DNA of 64,000 bases from Lumbricus terrestris (Eukaryota; Annelida; Clitellata; Crassiclitellata; Lumbricidae). Of the stretch, positions 32,455 through 42,649 are shown in pieces. The stretch's first letter is position 1. The number at the start of each line of letters is the position of its first letter. Location: contig OX457047.1 in the NCBI GenBank assembly GCA_949752735.1, positions 12,899,976-12,963,975 of the forward strand, written 5' to 3'. Both the position numbers and the translations under genes were made by a program. Under the pieces are notes generated by a model, which saw only the letters and a list, made by a program, of their open reading frames with translations, had not been told where the DNA came from and searched no databases.

Positions 32455-33134
32455 AGGGTTGGGGTCGACCTTACACTGGTAAATGGGGGGGTCGGCGAAT
32501 CTCTGCCACCATGGGGGCAGGGTGGGGGCAAAAACCCTCATTTTCCCTGATGGCTGTTTCCCTCACAGGCAGCTTATGACAGCACTTTTCTTTAGGTTAC
32601 ATACATGTATGCATAAAAGCAGCGGTTGACACCATTTTAGAGGTGCTTAAGGCCAGCGCTTTTGCCACTCTAGATTTCACGGGTCGCGTATAAAAGCAGC
32701 GGTTGACACCGTTTTAAAGGTGTTTAAGGCCAGCGCTTTTAGTCCGAATATCACGGGTCGCGTACCGGTGGAGGTCGGAGTGTGGTGGGTGTGGGTGTGG
32801 TTGGGTCAGGGAGAGAGAGAGGGTAGGAAGAAGGGAGGGACGGAGGGTGGGAGGGAGAGTGGAAGGGATGGTGGGACGGATGGTGGGAGGGTGGGACGGA
32901 GGGAGAGGGTGGGAGGGAGAGAGGATAGAAGGAAGGGAGGTGGGAGGGTAGGAGGGAGGTAGGTAGGGAGGAAGGGTGGGAGGATGAGAGGGTGGTGGGA
33001 GGAGGGAGCGAAGGTGGGAGGGATGGAAGGAGGGTGGGAGGGATGGTGGGATAGAGGGAGGGACGGAGGGAGGGATTGGCGGGGAACGGCCCGAATCCTA
33101 AAATTTCCGGGCAACGCCGGGTACCCCAGCTAGT
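32455..33134 (+). mobile_element. Candidate Helitron 3' portion with G-rich tract
   Basis: The right end reads cgggcaacgccgggtacccc followed by agCTAGT. A hairpin-prone GC segment just before CTAG, with T next, is the Helitron 3' end pattern. Inside is a G/A-rich stretch (about 32775-33075, gggagggtggga-type). The phrase cgaatctctgccaccatggg is shared with the candidate end at 42490-42633. A 97-bp block (ataaaagcagcggttgacac...) is tandemly duplicated at about 32612 and 32690. No Rep/helicase is seen. Confidence 0.5.
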
Positions 33135-33172
33135 GTATATATTGTTGTGGTTCAAGTGGCTATCTAGAGGTA

Positions 33173-33610
33173 TGACTACAAAAGTAAGGTCCCAATTTGG
33201 TAAAAAATAACATCGATTTATTCACAGAGCAATTAATTATATACAGCGAAATGTACAGAAATTACCGTTCTCAGAAGCGGTGAAGCACGAGAAGGCTAAC
33301 AGAGCCCGAATGACGTCGAAATGAAGGTCAGCACACACCAGCCCACCAACGGGGTGAAGACGATAACGTCGAAGAAGACACGAAGGTCTAACTCGCATAA
33401 CAGCGAGAGAACACCGAAGCGTGAACACGCTCAACAGGAGACGTCCAACAAGGCACACCGCCAGACCGCAACTGCCTTCCCCCGCCTTACACCTAGTTCA
33501 ATTTATAGGCAAGCACAGGTCCACCGGGAAAACCATCCTCTCACTCTCGCACGTGCCCCAAAGTCAGATCAAGTACGGTAAGCAAAAAGGGCCGTAGACA
33601 CTAAATGTCT

Positions 33611-33613
<3 letters not shown>
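33173..33613 (-). mobile_element. Candidate solo LTR, 441 bp
   Basis: Read on the minus strand it begins TGTAGACA and ends TGTAGTCA, has a TATA-like cctataaattgaac about 110 nt in, and an AATAAA (gtgaataaatcg) about 40 nt before the end: the layout of an LTR with promoter and poly(A) signal. No internal retroviral-type genes adjoin it and no matching second copy was found. A target-site duplication is not clear because (TA)n follows directly. It could instead be an unrelated CpG-rich transcript end. Confidence 0.45.

Positions 33614-33643
<30 letters not shown>
33614..33643. repeat. (TA)n microsatellite
   Basis: About 14 at/ta units in a row. Confidence 0.9.
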
Positions 33644-34167
33644 CATGTAAACCTCTTTGCCTCTGCTCCACATTTTTCTCCAGCATCTATCGACTGGTTA
33701 GAACCTCCAGAAATTTGCAACCTTTTGCAATGCAATTTTTTGCACAGAAATCTGCTTATCACACAATGGTGCAAACATTAGTAATGTATGCAAATTTCGC
33801 TCAAACTCCCATCATAATTTTTTTAATTGGGCTCTGAATGGCTAAATATAGTAAATATGATGCATGGCAAATTCACCATAGCACCGTAGCATTGGGCGAA
33901 AATTGAGAATGATTGCCACTGAATGGGAAAATTTTTGCATCAAAGTGATAAAATAAATAGTAGGTGAGGATAACATTGTTTCTCTTAGTGATGCAGAGAC
34001 TCACAGCATCACCAATTCTACAACTTCAATGCACCAAACCACAATGACCTGCAGACAAAACAGCATCTGACCACATGTCAGCAAACTGCATTCAGAGCCC
34101 TTTTGCATGAACACAGTTTAAACCACAGAGTGATTTTAAGTAAAGAAAGTCAGTTGTATCTTCTAAC
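33644..34167. other. QTMAN intron, unrecognised
   Basis: AT-rich; nothing supported. Confidence 0.3.
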
Positions 34168-34357
34168 CTGAACTGATGGCTATTTGGAATGGTTAGTGAA
34201 AAATGCAGCGATGAAGTGCGTGCTCTCCAATGCCATTTTTTAGCAGTCTGAGTGAAGACTTCACAGTTACTGAGATCTTTCACTAGGAGATCAACAAGCT
34301 GCTTGTGAGAACCTCCACAGAAAGGTTCAATAATTGCAGTGGTCTTTATGCAGTGCT
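34168..34357 (-). CDS. QTMAN: QTMAN (GTDC1) exon with EPFCGGSHKQL motif
   Basis: The minus strand encodes TTAIIEPFCGGSHKQLVDLL, then VKDLSNCEVFTQTAKKWHWR, then ARTSSLHFSLTIPNSHQF. This is the N-terminal signature of GTDC1/QTMAN (IIEAFYGGSHKQL ... KKWHWRARTSALYFS). The donor is AG/gttaga at 34167 and it leaves 2 nt, which the exon at 21829 completes. The 5' boundary is uncertain: acceptor-like ags occur at about 34358 and 34344, and no ATG lies close upstream, so the start codon is in an earlier exon that I did not find. Confidence 0.88.
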
Positions 34358-35107
34358 CTGACACTTGCAACTGACTTGGTGTCCCTGGTGAACGCACAAA
34401 ACCCAATGTAAATTGTAAGTACTACTACAGACAGTCACTGACTAAAAAGTTTTAAAACATGACATTATGATTTAAAGTTTTATTGAAATTCATCAAACAA
34501 TCAATTTTGCCACTTCAAACGGCGTTCAGGTCTATTCGTCGTATAATCAGGTAAACGGGGACGTTGTTCTCTGCTGTCCTTCAAATACTAATATTAATTT
34601 AGCTTTACTAAATAAAACCTTCTATGATAGTCTAGCAAACCTGTGATCAGATAAATCAGTGCGGAAGTCAGTTGGCACCTTCACCTCTTAAATTTCCCAG
34701 TATCATAAGACTATAGTAATTGTCATTATTTATTAACAATAGGCTGGTCCATTACTGCCTGTAGCTGACCCGTGTCCTTCCATTCTACATGCCTCTGTAT
34801 TCAACCATCAATCGTAAATGGTTCATATAGGACTGATGATGTTCCCATATGGCATCCACATTCCACATAGGGTCCAGATCAGTACTGATACCATAAAGTT
34901 ATTATGGAAATTCATTCATTTATTCATTCATCACGATGATTTATATACTGCCCTTCAAGATCATGATAGAACGTGTCAGAGGGAAGCTGATGGTTGATGA
35001 TATAACATTTATTACGAGGTATTCATGTCGAGATGATAACCTCATCTTCAGCACTCTTACAGTTATGCAGTGTGTTTTAAAATAATGAGAAAACCTGTCG
35101 TTCCTTT
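34358..35107. other. Intergenic/5' QTMAN flank with a LINE-type tail
   Basis: Around 34908-34960 the run attcattcatttattcattc followed by atgatttatatactgccc is a minus-strand LINE 3' tail of L2 type. Otherwise nothing is recognised. Confidence 0.4.
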
Positions 35108-36375
35108 CCAAGCTACTCGAGCTTCTTCCAGCTCATCAGTCGGCCTACAGGAAGTTCCATTCGACAGAGACAGCGTTTCTCAAGGTGGTCACTGACCTTA
35201 CCGAGGCGATGTATGCGGGAGATCACGCGCTGCTCGGCTTGCTTGACCTATCGGCAGCGTTCGATACGGTCGACCACGATGTGCTGGTCAAACGCCTTGA
35301 CAGGACATACGGCATCCGTTCGGTGGCTCTTGACTGGCTCCGTTCTTACCTAAACGGACGCCGACAGACGGTACTATACGACGGAGTTCTATCCTCTCTT
35401 CGTTCCCTCGTCTGCGGCGTCCCTCAGGGCTCTGTGCTAGGTCCGCTGCTGTTCCTGCTCTACACGCCGACGTTGGTGAGCTTGCCGCTAGTCTCGGCTT
35501 GAAATCACATTTCTACGCCGATGACTCGCAGCTCTACACGTGGGGCCACCCATCAACCGATGGACAGCAGCGGCGACGGATGAAGTTGGGCGTCGAGCGG
35601 ATCGCCGAATGGATGCGCTCCAACAGACTCCGTCTCAACCCCGAGAAGACGGACTTCCTATGGTGCGCAACCAGTAGACAGTGTCCTCATCTCGACACCT
35701 GCGAACTCAGTGTTTGCGGGTCTTCGGTCCGACCCGTGACTGCTGTCCGTGACCTTGGCGTCATACTTGAATCCGACCTCTCGATGCGGCGTCACGTGGC
35801 GCGAACTGTCGGATGCTGCTTCCGTCAGCTCCGCCTCCTGAGGGGCTGCATCAGATCCCTGCCTTTCGAGGCTGCAAAGGCGGCCGTCGCTGCCTTTGTC
35901 ACCTCTCAGGTTGATCGTTGTAACAGCCTGTTGGTCGGTTCGCCCAAGAGTCTTCTGGCTTGCCTGCAGTCAGTCCTCAATGCTGCTGCGAGACTGCTGT
36001 GCAACCGGACGAAATACGATCACGTGACGCCGTTACTTCGCGACGTTCTACACTGGCTGCCTGTTCCACAGAGGATTGAATTTAAGATCTGTCTACTTGT
36101 GTACAAGTCCCTCCACGGAGCCGCGCCCGATTATGTGCGTGCGTGATTTCTGCATCGGGACTCACTCCTCCGCCTCTGGGTTGTGACTTAGATCGCTTGA
36201 CAAAAGCGATCTTCGCGTACGGCAAATGAAAACCCAATTCGGTGACCGCGCTTTCTCGGTGGCCGGCCCCAGATGCTGGAACAGTCTTCCTCCTGCTCTG
36301 CAAGCGGCTGGCTCAGTTGACTCCTTCAAATCTGGACTCAAACCCAGCTGTGGCATCACTGTTCGGGTGTGTCGC
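35108..36375 (+). pseudogene. CR1/L2-type LINE reverse transcriptase, 3' part
   Basis: The plus frame reads QSAYRKFHSTETAFLKVVTD, then RT motif A (LLDLSAAFDTVDH), motif B (GVPQGSVLGPLLF) and, after a frameshift near 35466, motif C (HFYADDSQLY, YADD at 35513-35524). It continues with LNPEKTDFLW, RDLGVILESDLSM, DRCNSLLVGSP, LNAAARLLCNRTKYDHVTPL and LHWLPVPQRIEFKICLLVYK, then after another break FSVAGPRCWNSLPPAL. It is 5'-truncated and dead through at least two frameshifts. It is clearly GC-richer than its neighbours, which suggests a recent insertion. The YADD catalytic residues are intact. Confidence 0.9.
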
Positions 36376-36420
36376 GCACAGAAAAAAGGTTGAGATCCTC
36401 TGGTCTAGGGTTCCCCAATT
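36376..36420. mobile_element. hAT-type terminal trace
   Basis: The minus strand reads CAGAGGATCTCAACCTTTTT, a common hAT terminus, between the LINE and the GGAAAGTTTCC family. No partner end. Confidence 0.4.
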
Positions 36421-38905
36421 AGTGTTGTGAGGCGGAAACTTTCCTCGGAAAGTTTCATATCTTTCCGGAAAGTTTCGAAAACTTTCCGACGAATCTTTCC
36501 GGAAACTTTCCGACATATTTTTCGACCAATAAAATATTAAATACATACTCAATTCTAATGAGTCCGAAATTTTCTTTCAATATAATGTTACTAAATACAT
36601 CAATCACTATCCGGAGTTAGTGTTTTGAGCATGGCCGCATTAAGGATAGTGCGGGCCCGGGTGCTGTGGTAACCTTGCGGGCCCTCCTCTGAGTCTTCTG
36701 TCAACCACTGGTCTAACATGGAGGTACATATACATGCAATTATACCGTGTTTCCTAATGAGTATACACTATACAGCCAGGAGATTTCCTTTGTTACGCGT
36801 GCAATTCTTTCTAAGGAAAAGTTTCTTACACTAGTAGATATAGGTCTATACGTGACAGAAGGAACGAACGACTAGCTTCTTCAATTGTTATTTATATTTA
36901 TAAGTCCTATGCGTATGTTCCATCCAGTTGATTTTCTTCATTGTTCCCACTTCCACATGTCAATGTTTTATCATCCGTTTATCTGGATTCCTGCTTTCTC
37001 TTTTCGGTTTATCGTAATTCTTAAATTTAAATTTATGAGTTCCTTCTTCCTATTTTCAGGTCTAATAAAATATAGCATCATATTTCTTTCTCAGACTCCA
37101 ATAATATCATGGCAAACAGCTCTTTAGAGCGTCATGATTTTCTTGCACCAATTATCTATAGGTCAAGAAATTATCGCAGAACAGTAGGCCTACACAGTGA
37201 AAGAGATCAAGACAAAGGAAGTGGGTAGGACACAGACTGAGGGCAGACTCACTGCGAAGAACGGTCATGAAGGAAACACGAAGGGAAGCGAACAAGATGA
37301 GGACCACGACAGGTTATGGATAATAGCAAATGGATAGGCCTATGGAAAGTTTGAGGAAGAGGCATCGGACATTTCAGCCAGCCTCGGAGGCAGAAAACTA
37401 GAGAAGAAGATGATATTAAGCTATAATAGGTTTAAGAAATTAAGAGTTATACAATAACATGTTTTCTAACGTTATTTCTCTTATTATTTTAAAGGAGACA
37501 GTCAACATGATTGACCCGCATGGCTTAGCCTATAATTTAAGATAGCCCATCACTTTTTATACCTTCCAAACAGGGCCGGATTAAGGCATGTTCAACATGT
37601 TCGACCGAACAGGGTCCCCACACTTTAGGGGGCCCCACACATGCTGGAAAAAATTTCCGATAATTTTTAGATTTTTAGCAAATTTCAACCAAACGACTAA
37701 AAAAAGGTCATCAAAATGTTTGGTCGAAGATCCGCAAAAATTTACCGAACAGGGCTCAACAATTTTTAATTCGGCTCTGGCCCCCAATATAAATTTGCAA
37801 TAACAATAAGTTCCTGTGATTTCACCCAATTCATAAGCTGCATGGAGCTAATAAATCGGATGTGTGGGAGAACTTTGCCAAGTTTTTGCCAACATTTCGT
37901 TGACGATAACTTCGTATTTATTATTGTTGCAGTTTTCCTAAGAAATTTCATCATTTCCGAAAATGCGGGCCCCAAAACCCGCGTGCCCGGGTGCTGCAGC
38001 ACCCTTAGCACCTACCTTAATGCGGGCCTGGTTGTGAGGTGGAAAAATTGTCCAGAAAGTTTCATATTTTTCCGGAAACTTTCCGACTTATTTTTCCACC
38101 AATAAAATATTATTAAATACATACTCAATTCTAATGAGTCCGAATTTTCTTTCAATATAATGTTACTAAATACATCAATCACTATCAGAAGTTAGTGTTG
38201 TGAGGTGGACAAAATTGTCCAGAAAGTTTCATATTTTTCCGGAAACTTTGCGACGTATTTTTCCGCCAATGAAATATTATTAAATTATACGTACTCAATT
38301 CTAAGGAGTCCGAAATTTTCTTTCAATATAATGCTACTAAATACATCCATCACTATAAGCAGTCTTAGGTGGTTATAAGTAATAGTTTATTCAATAGATG
38401 GCACTGCTGGTGTTAGTGATAATTGTTCACACAGCCCAAAAATACCGGTACATTTAGGAATTAAATGCAATTAAACTTTGGTGTAAATTTAGAGAAAATA
38501 TTTTTTATCATTCAGTCATCTTCATATTTGTGAGTTATGAAAATATAAGACAGAAACAGAAATTGATGCTGTATTACTTCATGTTTATATCAGTTTTTTT
38601 ACACATTTCCTGCAACAGAGATGACTGCAGACATGCAAGCAACTAGTTTTCTATAGGCTACTCTAGTCTGAAATGCTAATGAATAGTGTTTATTGCAAAT
38701 ATTAATTAGTTTTAAGTACAGCATTGTTTGCATCGGCAGAAGTACTGTAAATAAAACGAGTTTAAACTATAAGAAAAATTTCTGAGAGTGAAATTCTTAT
38801 ATTTTCTGAGTTTAATGTATTTTCCGGTTCTTCGGAAAGTTTCCGGAAAGTTTCCGGAAAGTTTCCGGAAAGTTTCCGCCAAAATACTTTTCCGGAAAAG
38901 CTACA
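36421..38905. repeat. Repeat family with GGAAAGTTTCC units and ~170-195-bp copies
   Basis: A block starting agtgttgtgagg, then several ggaaactttcc-like 11-mers, then aataaaatattaaatacata, occurs at 36421-36615, 38029-38195 and 38196-38365. At 38820-38900 the 11-mer is tandem (ggaaagtttccggaaagttt). The outer ends (tagtgttgtgagg and, inverted, tagtgatgtagc) could be termini of one nested element. A hAT-like unit (37571-38028) sits in the middle. Confidence 0.6.
37571..38028. mobile_element. hAT-like unit nested in the repeat family
   Basis: The ends cagggccggattaagg and ccttaatgcgggcctg form an inverted repeat of hAT style. The flanking 8-mers (cttccaaa, gttgtgag) differ, so no TSD supports it. 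The interior is non-coding with paired aaaatttccga / aaaaaggtcat text also seen in the MITE at 62130. Confidence 0.6.
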
Positions 38906-39239
38906 TCACTATCCCCAATACAAGTGCCTGATAGGGCACGGTAGTGTCAGCAAGGTCGATATTAGAATGCTCGCGGGCCCGTAACATCCGAATGTATGAC
39001 AGAGGTGCATATTACCGTAGCCATTCCAACGAAGTAGTAATGTTCTAATATATCAATTCTCAATTTACCTGTACATCGTGTAACAAAACTCATTGTGTTT
39101 TGGCTTTTGAACTATAATCATCACAATATTGCGGTAAAATAGTACATCGGCTCGGTCGCCAAATGCAGAAAGTAAACAATATGGCCGCCACAGAATCATA
39201 GATATAATAAACCTGATTAGACTACATCATCCAGCAAGA
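38906..39239. other. Intergenic, unrecognised
   Basis: It contains the phrase aacaatatggccgccacag (YY1-like ATGGCCGCC) at about 39178; no gene follows it. Confidence 0.3.
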
Positions 39240-39330
39240 TAAGTAAGTAAGTAAGTATATACTTTATTGAACCGCCTGCAAACGCACTGCGGGAACAATG
39301 GAAAGAACTGAATCATCAATATCCTTAGGC
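39240..39330 (-). mobile_element. 3' tail of AAGT-tailed retroelement
   Basis: An aagtaagtaagtaagtat run followed by actttattgaaccgcctgca and aacgcactgcggg matches the layout at 5691, 55024 and (forward) 41130. The minus strand thus ends in an (ACTT)n tail. Confidence 0.55.
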
Positions 39331-39689
39331 TCAATGCCCGTAGGAGTCCGACGCCACTCTCTGTCTGAGTCTGTCTAGCATCATGTTGCCCAGCTTCAAC
39401 ATGTCCGGTCAGCAGGTCTGCTCCATACCATTAACACCTTTAGAGTAGTTAGACCAACTTGTCTGATTGAAGAGAATATTGAGTGAGAGGCATAAAGGAC
39501 AACCTGGGTCAATGCCCGTATGTGTCCCACGCTCTCCCCCGAGTCCCCGACTATCTACAACGGTCTGTCCTGACCAGCCTGTGCATGTCTGCCCCACATC
39601 ATGACACCTAGAAGCATCTGGGTCACTAAATACTTGTAGCCGACCTGCACGTCGTGCGAAGCTGGCCGTATTTCGTATAACTTGTACCT

Positions 39690-39745
39690 GTAATCGTTCT
39701 GCGGTGTGTCAGATTGAATTTGAATAAACGAATATTATTATATGC
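39690..39745 (+). mobile_element. LINE 3' UTR tail
   Basis: tctgcggtgtgtcagattga and tgaataaacgaatatt match the 3' ends of the LINE copies at 32370 and 40640. Confidence 0.5.
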
Positions 39746-39875
39746 AGAAGAGAACTTAGCAAGGCTAGACATGAACAAGTAGGGCCTATTGTCACTTGAA
39801 TAGCCTCCGTGTTATACATTATAATCTGTAGTTGATTTGTTCCCCGTGGCTGTATCAACGATCCACCTCATAAAC

Positions 39876-39876
39876 T

Positions 39877-39920
<44 letters not shown>
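39876..39920. repeat. (CAGA)n microsatellite
   Basis: Eleven perfect acag units. Confidence 0.95.
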
Positions 39921-40114
39921 TAATCTTCTCTTTATTTATTTAGATATTATGGATGCCGTCCGAGTATCTGACAACTTTAACTACTGATATTTTAAAGTTG
40001 TAATTACACTTTATTCTACTCATTTTGACGAACACTTTGTTAACCCTCATGTGAACAACCGAAAAACCAACTTAATTTTATAAAGGGGGGTCTATAATCG
40101 CTTAAATGAATAGT

Positions 40115-40190
40115 CTGGGTTTTCTGTTTTTTTTTCCACTAGGAAATTTGGGTTTATTTCTGAAACCTCAGTGGCAACGCTAGTGGTTTC
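40115..40190. repeat. Dispersed repeat, inverted copy of 7272-7352
   Basis: Contains ctgaaacctcagtggcaac and neighbouring text inverted relative to 7272-7352. It ends only about 20 bp before the ACBD3 start codon, so part of the ACBD3 5' UTR or core promoter may derive from it. Confidence 0.65.
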
Positions 40191-40210
40191 CGTCGACACG
40201 TATTTTAAAG

Positions 40211-40367
40211 ATGGCGAATACTGAGGAGGTTTTAAGCGTAAACATACACGACAACAATTGTGGCGAAGATGATGGAGGAAACGAATCAAGAGAAGAAAGC
40301 AGATTTTACGATGCTCTTGGCTTCAATCTCGACGACTTATATAAGTTATCATACAGGTTTTTTAAAG
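40211..40367 (+). CDS. ACBD3: ACBD3 exon 1 (Golgi ACBP-domain protein), N-terminus
   Basis: ATG in context tttaaagATGGCG begins a 52-codon exon that reads MANTEEVLSVNIHDNNCGED, an acidic linker, then FYDALGFNLDDLYKLSYRFF-K. The WGF.L.ELY.L..RFFKE pattern leads into the acyl-CoA-binding domain of ACBD3 (GCP60). The donor is AAAG/gtgcgc; 1 nt remains and joins exon 2. The N-terminal region is far shorter than the vertebrate Pro/Gly-rich one. Family role: a Golgi peripheral adaptor that binds giantin through its GOLD domain and recruits PI4KB. The start context also matches a YY1-type AAGATGGCG element. Strand and position make it divergent from QTMAN. Confidence 0.9.
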
Positions 40368-40384
40368 GTGCGCATTGAAAATAA

Positions 40385-40665
40385 CCTATGTTATAAGGCC
40401 TTATGCTCTGCGTTCGCGACCACACAACTTTGAACTGCCTAGAAAAGATGACTTTAATTTCATCTCTCGTGTTCTTTTTAAGACTGTTCGCAGTGTTAAT
40501 TCTAAGAACTAGAAATTAATCTATCTTTCGCTTCCAGCCTGAATTCTGTGGACAATCGTTACTTCATCCTATTTACTTCTTTAAAATACTTTTTGTTTTT
40601 GTTTCATGTAATAAGTTGCGGTGTGTCAACTTAGTTTTTCTTGAATAAACGAAGTATATATATGT
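40385..40665 (+). pseudogene. LINE C-terminus and 3' UTR
   Basis: The plus frame reads YALRSRPHNFELPRKDDFNF and then ISRVLFKTV, matching the C-terminal block at 32160-32250 and 23125-23150. The 3' UTR has gcggtgtgtcaacttag and ttgaataaacgaag. Inserted 20 bp after ACBD3 exon 1. Confidence 0.75.
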
Positions 40666-41119
40666 CTAAATTCTTATATTCTACGTTCGCAGGGTACAGT
40701 TCGTGTAGTATAGTGCCTCTGCGCCGGTAGGCCCCGCGGTAAACGTACTCGGCGGAATTATAGTATCCGGGACCGCTAAAAATAGAACAAGTTACCGCAT
40801 ATATTTATAGTTTTGTGGACGTGGCTTGATTAGTAAATCAGATAACAGTGACTATGTATAGCAAGAGACACGGTTTTTTAAATTGCTGTGTCTACTTACG
40901 TAAAGCATCACAGTTTACTAACTCCTACTTTATCCTGGCATCCTTTTGCCCATTGATTGTTTACGCTCTACTTATCACAGATAATGGCAGAATAAAGTGG
41001 TCTCTGTAGTGACGTTACCATCAATAGGCTTGAGCTATTTTATTGGCGCTGTTGATGGCTGCCAGATTTGTCTTGTATTTGTTTTTTTGTGTGTCATATT
41101 TTTGTTTGTTATATATGCT

Positions 41120-41285
41120 TGTAAACCAGAGTGCGTTTTGCAGCTGGTACTTTAAAGAATATACTTACTTATTATTACTAAGCTTTATTATTACTTCTGT
41201 GTATAATTTTACATCTCTGACCTGTAACTTGGTGCGGTATTCACCCTGATTGTCTTTGAAATTAAAAACGAATATACTACTACTC
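41120..41285 (+). mobile_element. Retroelement 3' end with ACTT tail
   Basis: ccagagtgcgttttgcagct followed by ggtactttaaagaatatact and tacttattatta is the forward version of the reversed tail at 55024-55095. A second LINE-like 3' end (ggtgcggtattcaccctgat, aaaacgaat) follows at 41230. Confidence 0.5.
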
Positions 41286-42489
41286 CACCTATGGCGATAG
41301 ATAACCCAATGTTTTCGCGAGCCCTCTTGCCTACAGCGATCGATAGCCCAATGTTTACGCGAAAGTTAGTTAGTCAGTCATTGATGAGAAAAAATATTGT
41401 CTTTAATATTGAACAATCTGCGGTTGACAGACCGGTTACAATGTACAGTTATTATGGTTGCTAGATGGCCTTCATGAAATTACTGGTACTTGTAAAAGAC
41501 TTGTAAAGGACTACTGCGAAGTCATATGACAATTGAAATGTTCGTGAACTCCATCTGCTTTTCAATCTCAGTGAATCACTTTGAACAAGATCTACACTTA
41601 AAACTAACACAAAATGACTGTACTGGTAAAAGACTTGTAAAAGATTAGTGAGAAGTCCACTGACTAATGAAATGTCCACAAATTCCATTTACCGGTACTT
41701 TCCAATGAATGGACTTGGAGCAATTCTCGTGCAGATATTTTCTTTGGTGGAGGAATTTTCACAAATTTGCTGCTGTATGGTAGAATATCTTATCCACATT
41801 TGCAGGTCAGTTCCAGTTCTGACATATCACTTCTAGCTAAACAGCTGATTTGAGTTCTTCGTTTATTTGTGCTTTGACCATACCAGGAAATTGTTCACCC
41901 TCGTACATGTGACTAGGCCCTGTAAAAAGACACCTTTCAAAAAATTGGTTGTGTATGCTCAACCAAAAACCAGTCAAAATATCATAGAAAGTGAAGTTTA
42001 AGCAAATGCATTTATTAATTTAGACAGAAACATAATATATATACATTGTCAACAGTAACTTAGAATATGGGCCAAAGTGACCCCAAATTTGGACCAAAGT
42101 CACCCCAAAAAATGTTCTTGCATTTTAACTTACTTATTAGCGACATCATGGAACAAACGGTGCGCCATACACATGCCGTCATAATGTACATTGAAAAGTT
42201 TAATAATTACCCACGGTATTATTAACGGTATTTCTCACAGAAATATAATTTTGCACATCTTAAAATGTTCACGTTTTTAAGGCTTGCAAACAAATCTGGA
42301 AAATTTCAACAAATATTATAATGAAATCAATCAAATTTTGTTAAAATATTCGCTATATAATTAAAGATTGTCAACTGTAAAGCAAGTCAAAACCACGTGA
42401 TAACTACGGAAGCCTGGAGGTGTGCCAACTTATTTTTTTAATTTGGGCCATAGTCACCCCCCGTTTTACGGTACTGTGTCCGTCTCGGC
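41286..42489. other. ACBD3 intron 1; short tandem duplications
   Basis: gatagataacccaatgtttt and gatcgatagcccaatgttta are near-duplicates at about 41290-41365. A block with actggtacttgtaaaagact (about 41485) recurs at about 41617 with moderate divergence. gggccaaagtgacccc (42067) recurs as gggccatagtcacccc (42445). No genes. Confidence 0.5.
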
Positions 42490-42633
42490 ATGAGACACCC
42501 AGTGGAGGGGTTCGCGAATCTCTGCCACCATGGGGGGCAGGTTTTGGGGGGAAAATTTTGTTACCCCGAAAACCAAAATTTCACGGGTGGCATACCAGGG
42601 GAGGTTGGAGTTAGGCCGGGTGCCCCACCTAGT
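42490..42633 (+). mobile_element. Candidate Helitron 3' end
   Basis: ttcgcgaatctctgccaccatgg-type text as at 32490, a G-rich centre, and the end ggccgggtgccccacCTAG followed by T. It resembles the end at 33134. The 5' end is not identified. Confidence 0.5.
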
Positions 42634-42649
42634 ACATACATACATGTCA

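Noticed and set aside
32751..33155. 134- and 102-aa Pro/Ser-rich frames
   Set aside because: Composition artefact of the purine-rich tract; no motif.
39178..39199. ATGGCCGCC as a start codon for an upstream gene or QTMAN exon
   Set aside because: The frame stops after five codons on the plus strand, and no matching exon is seen on the minus strand.
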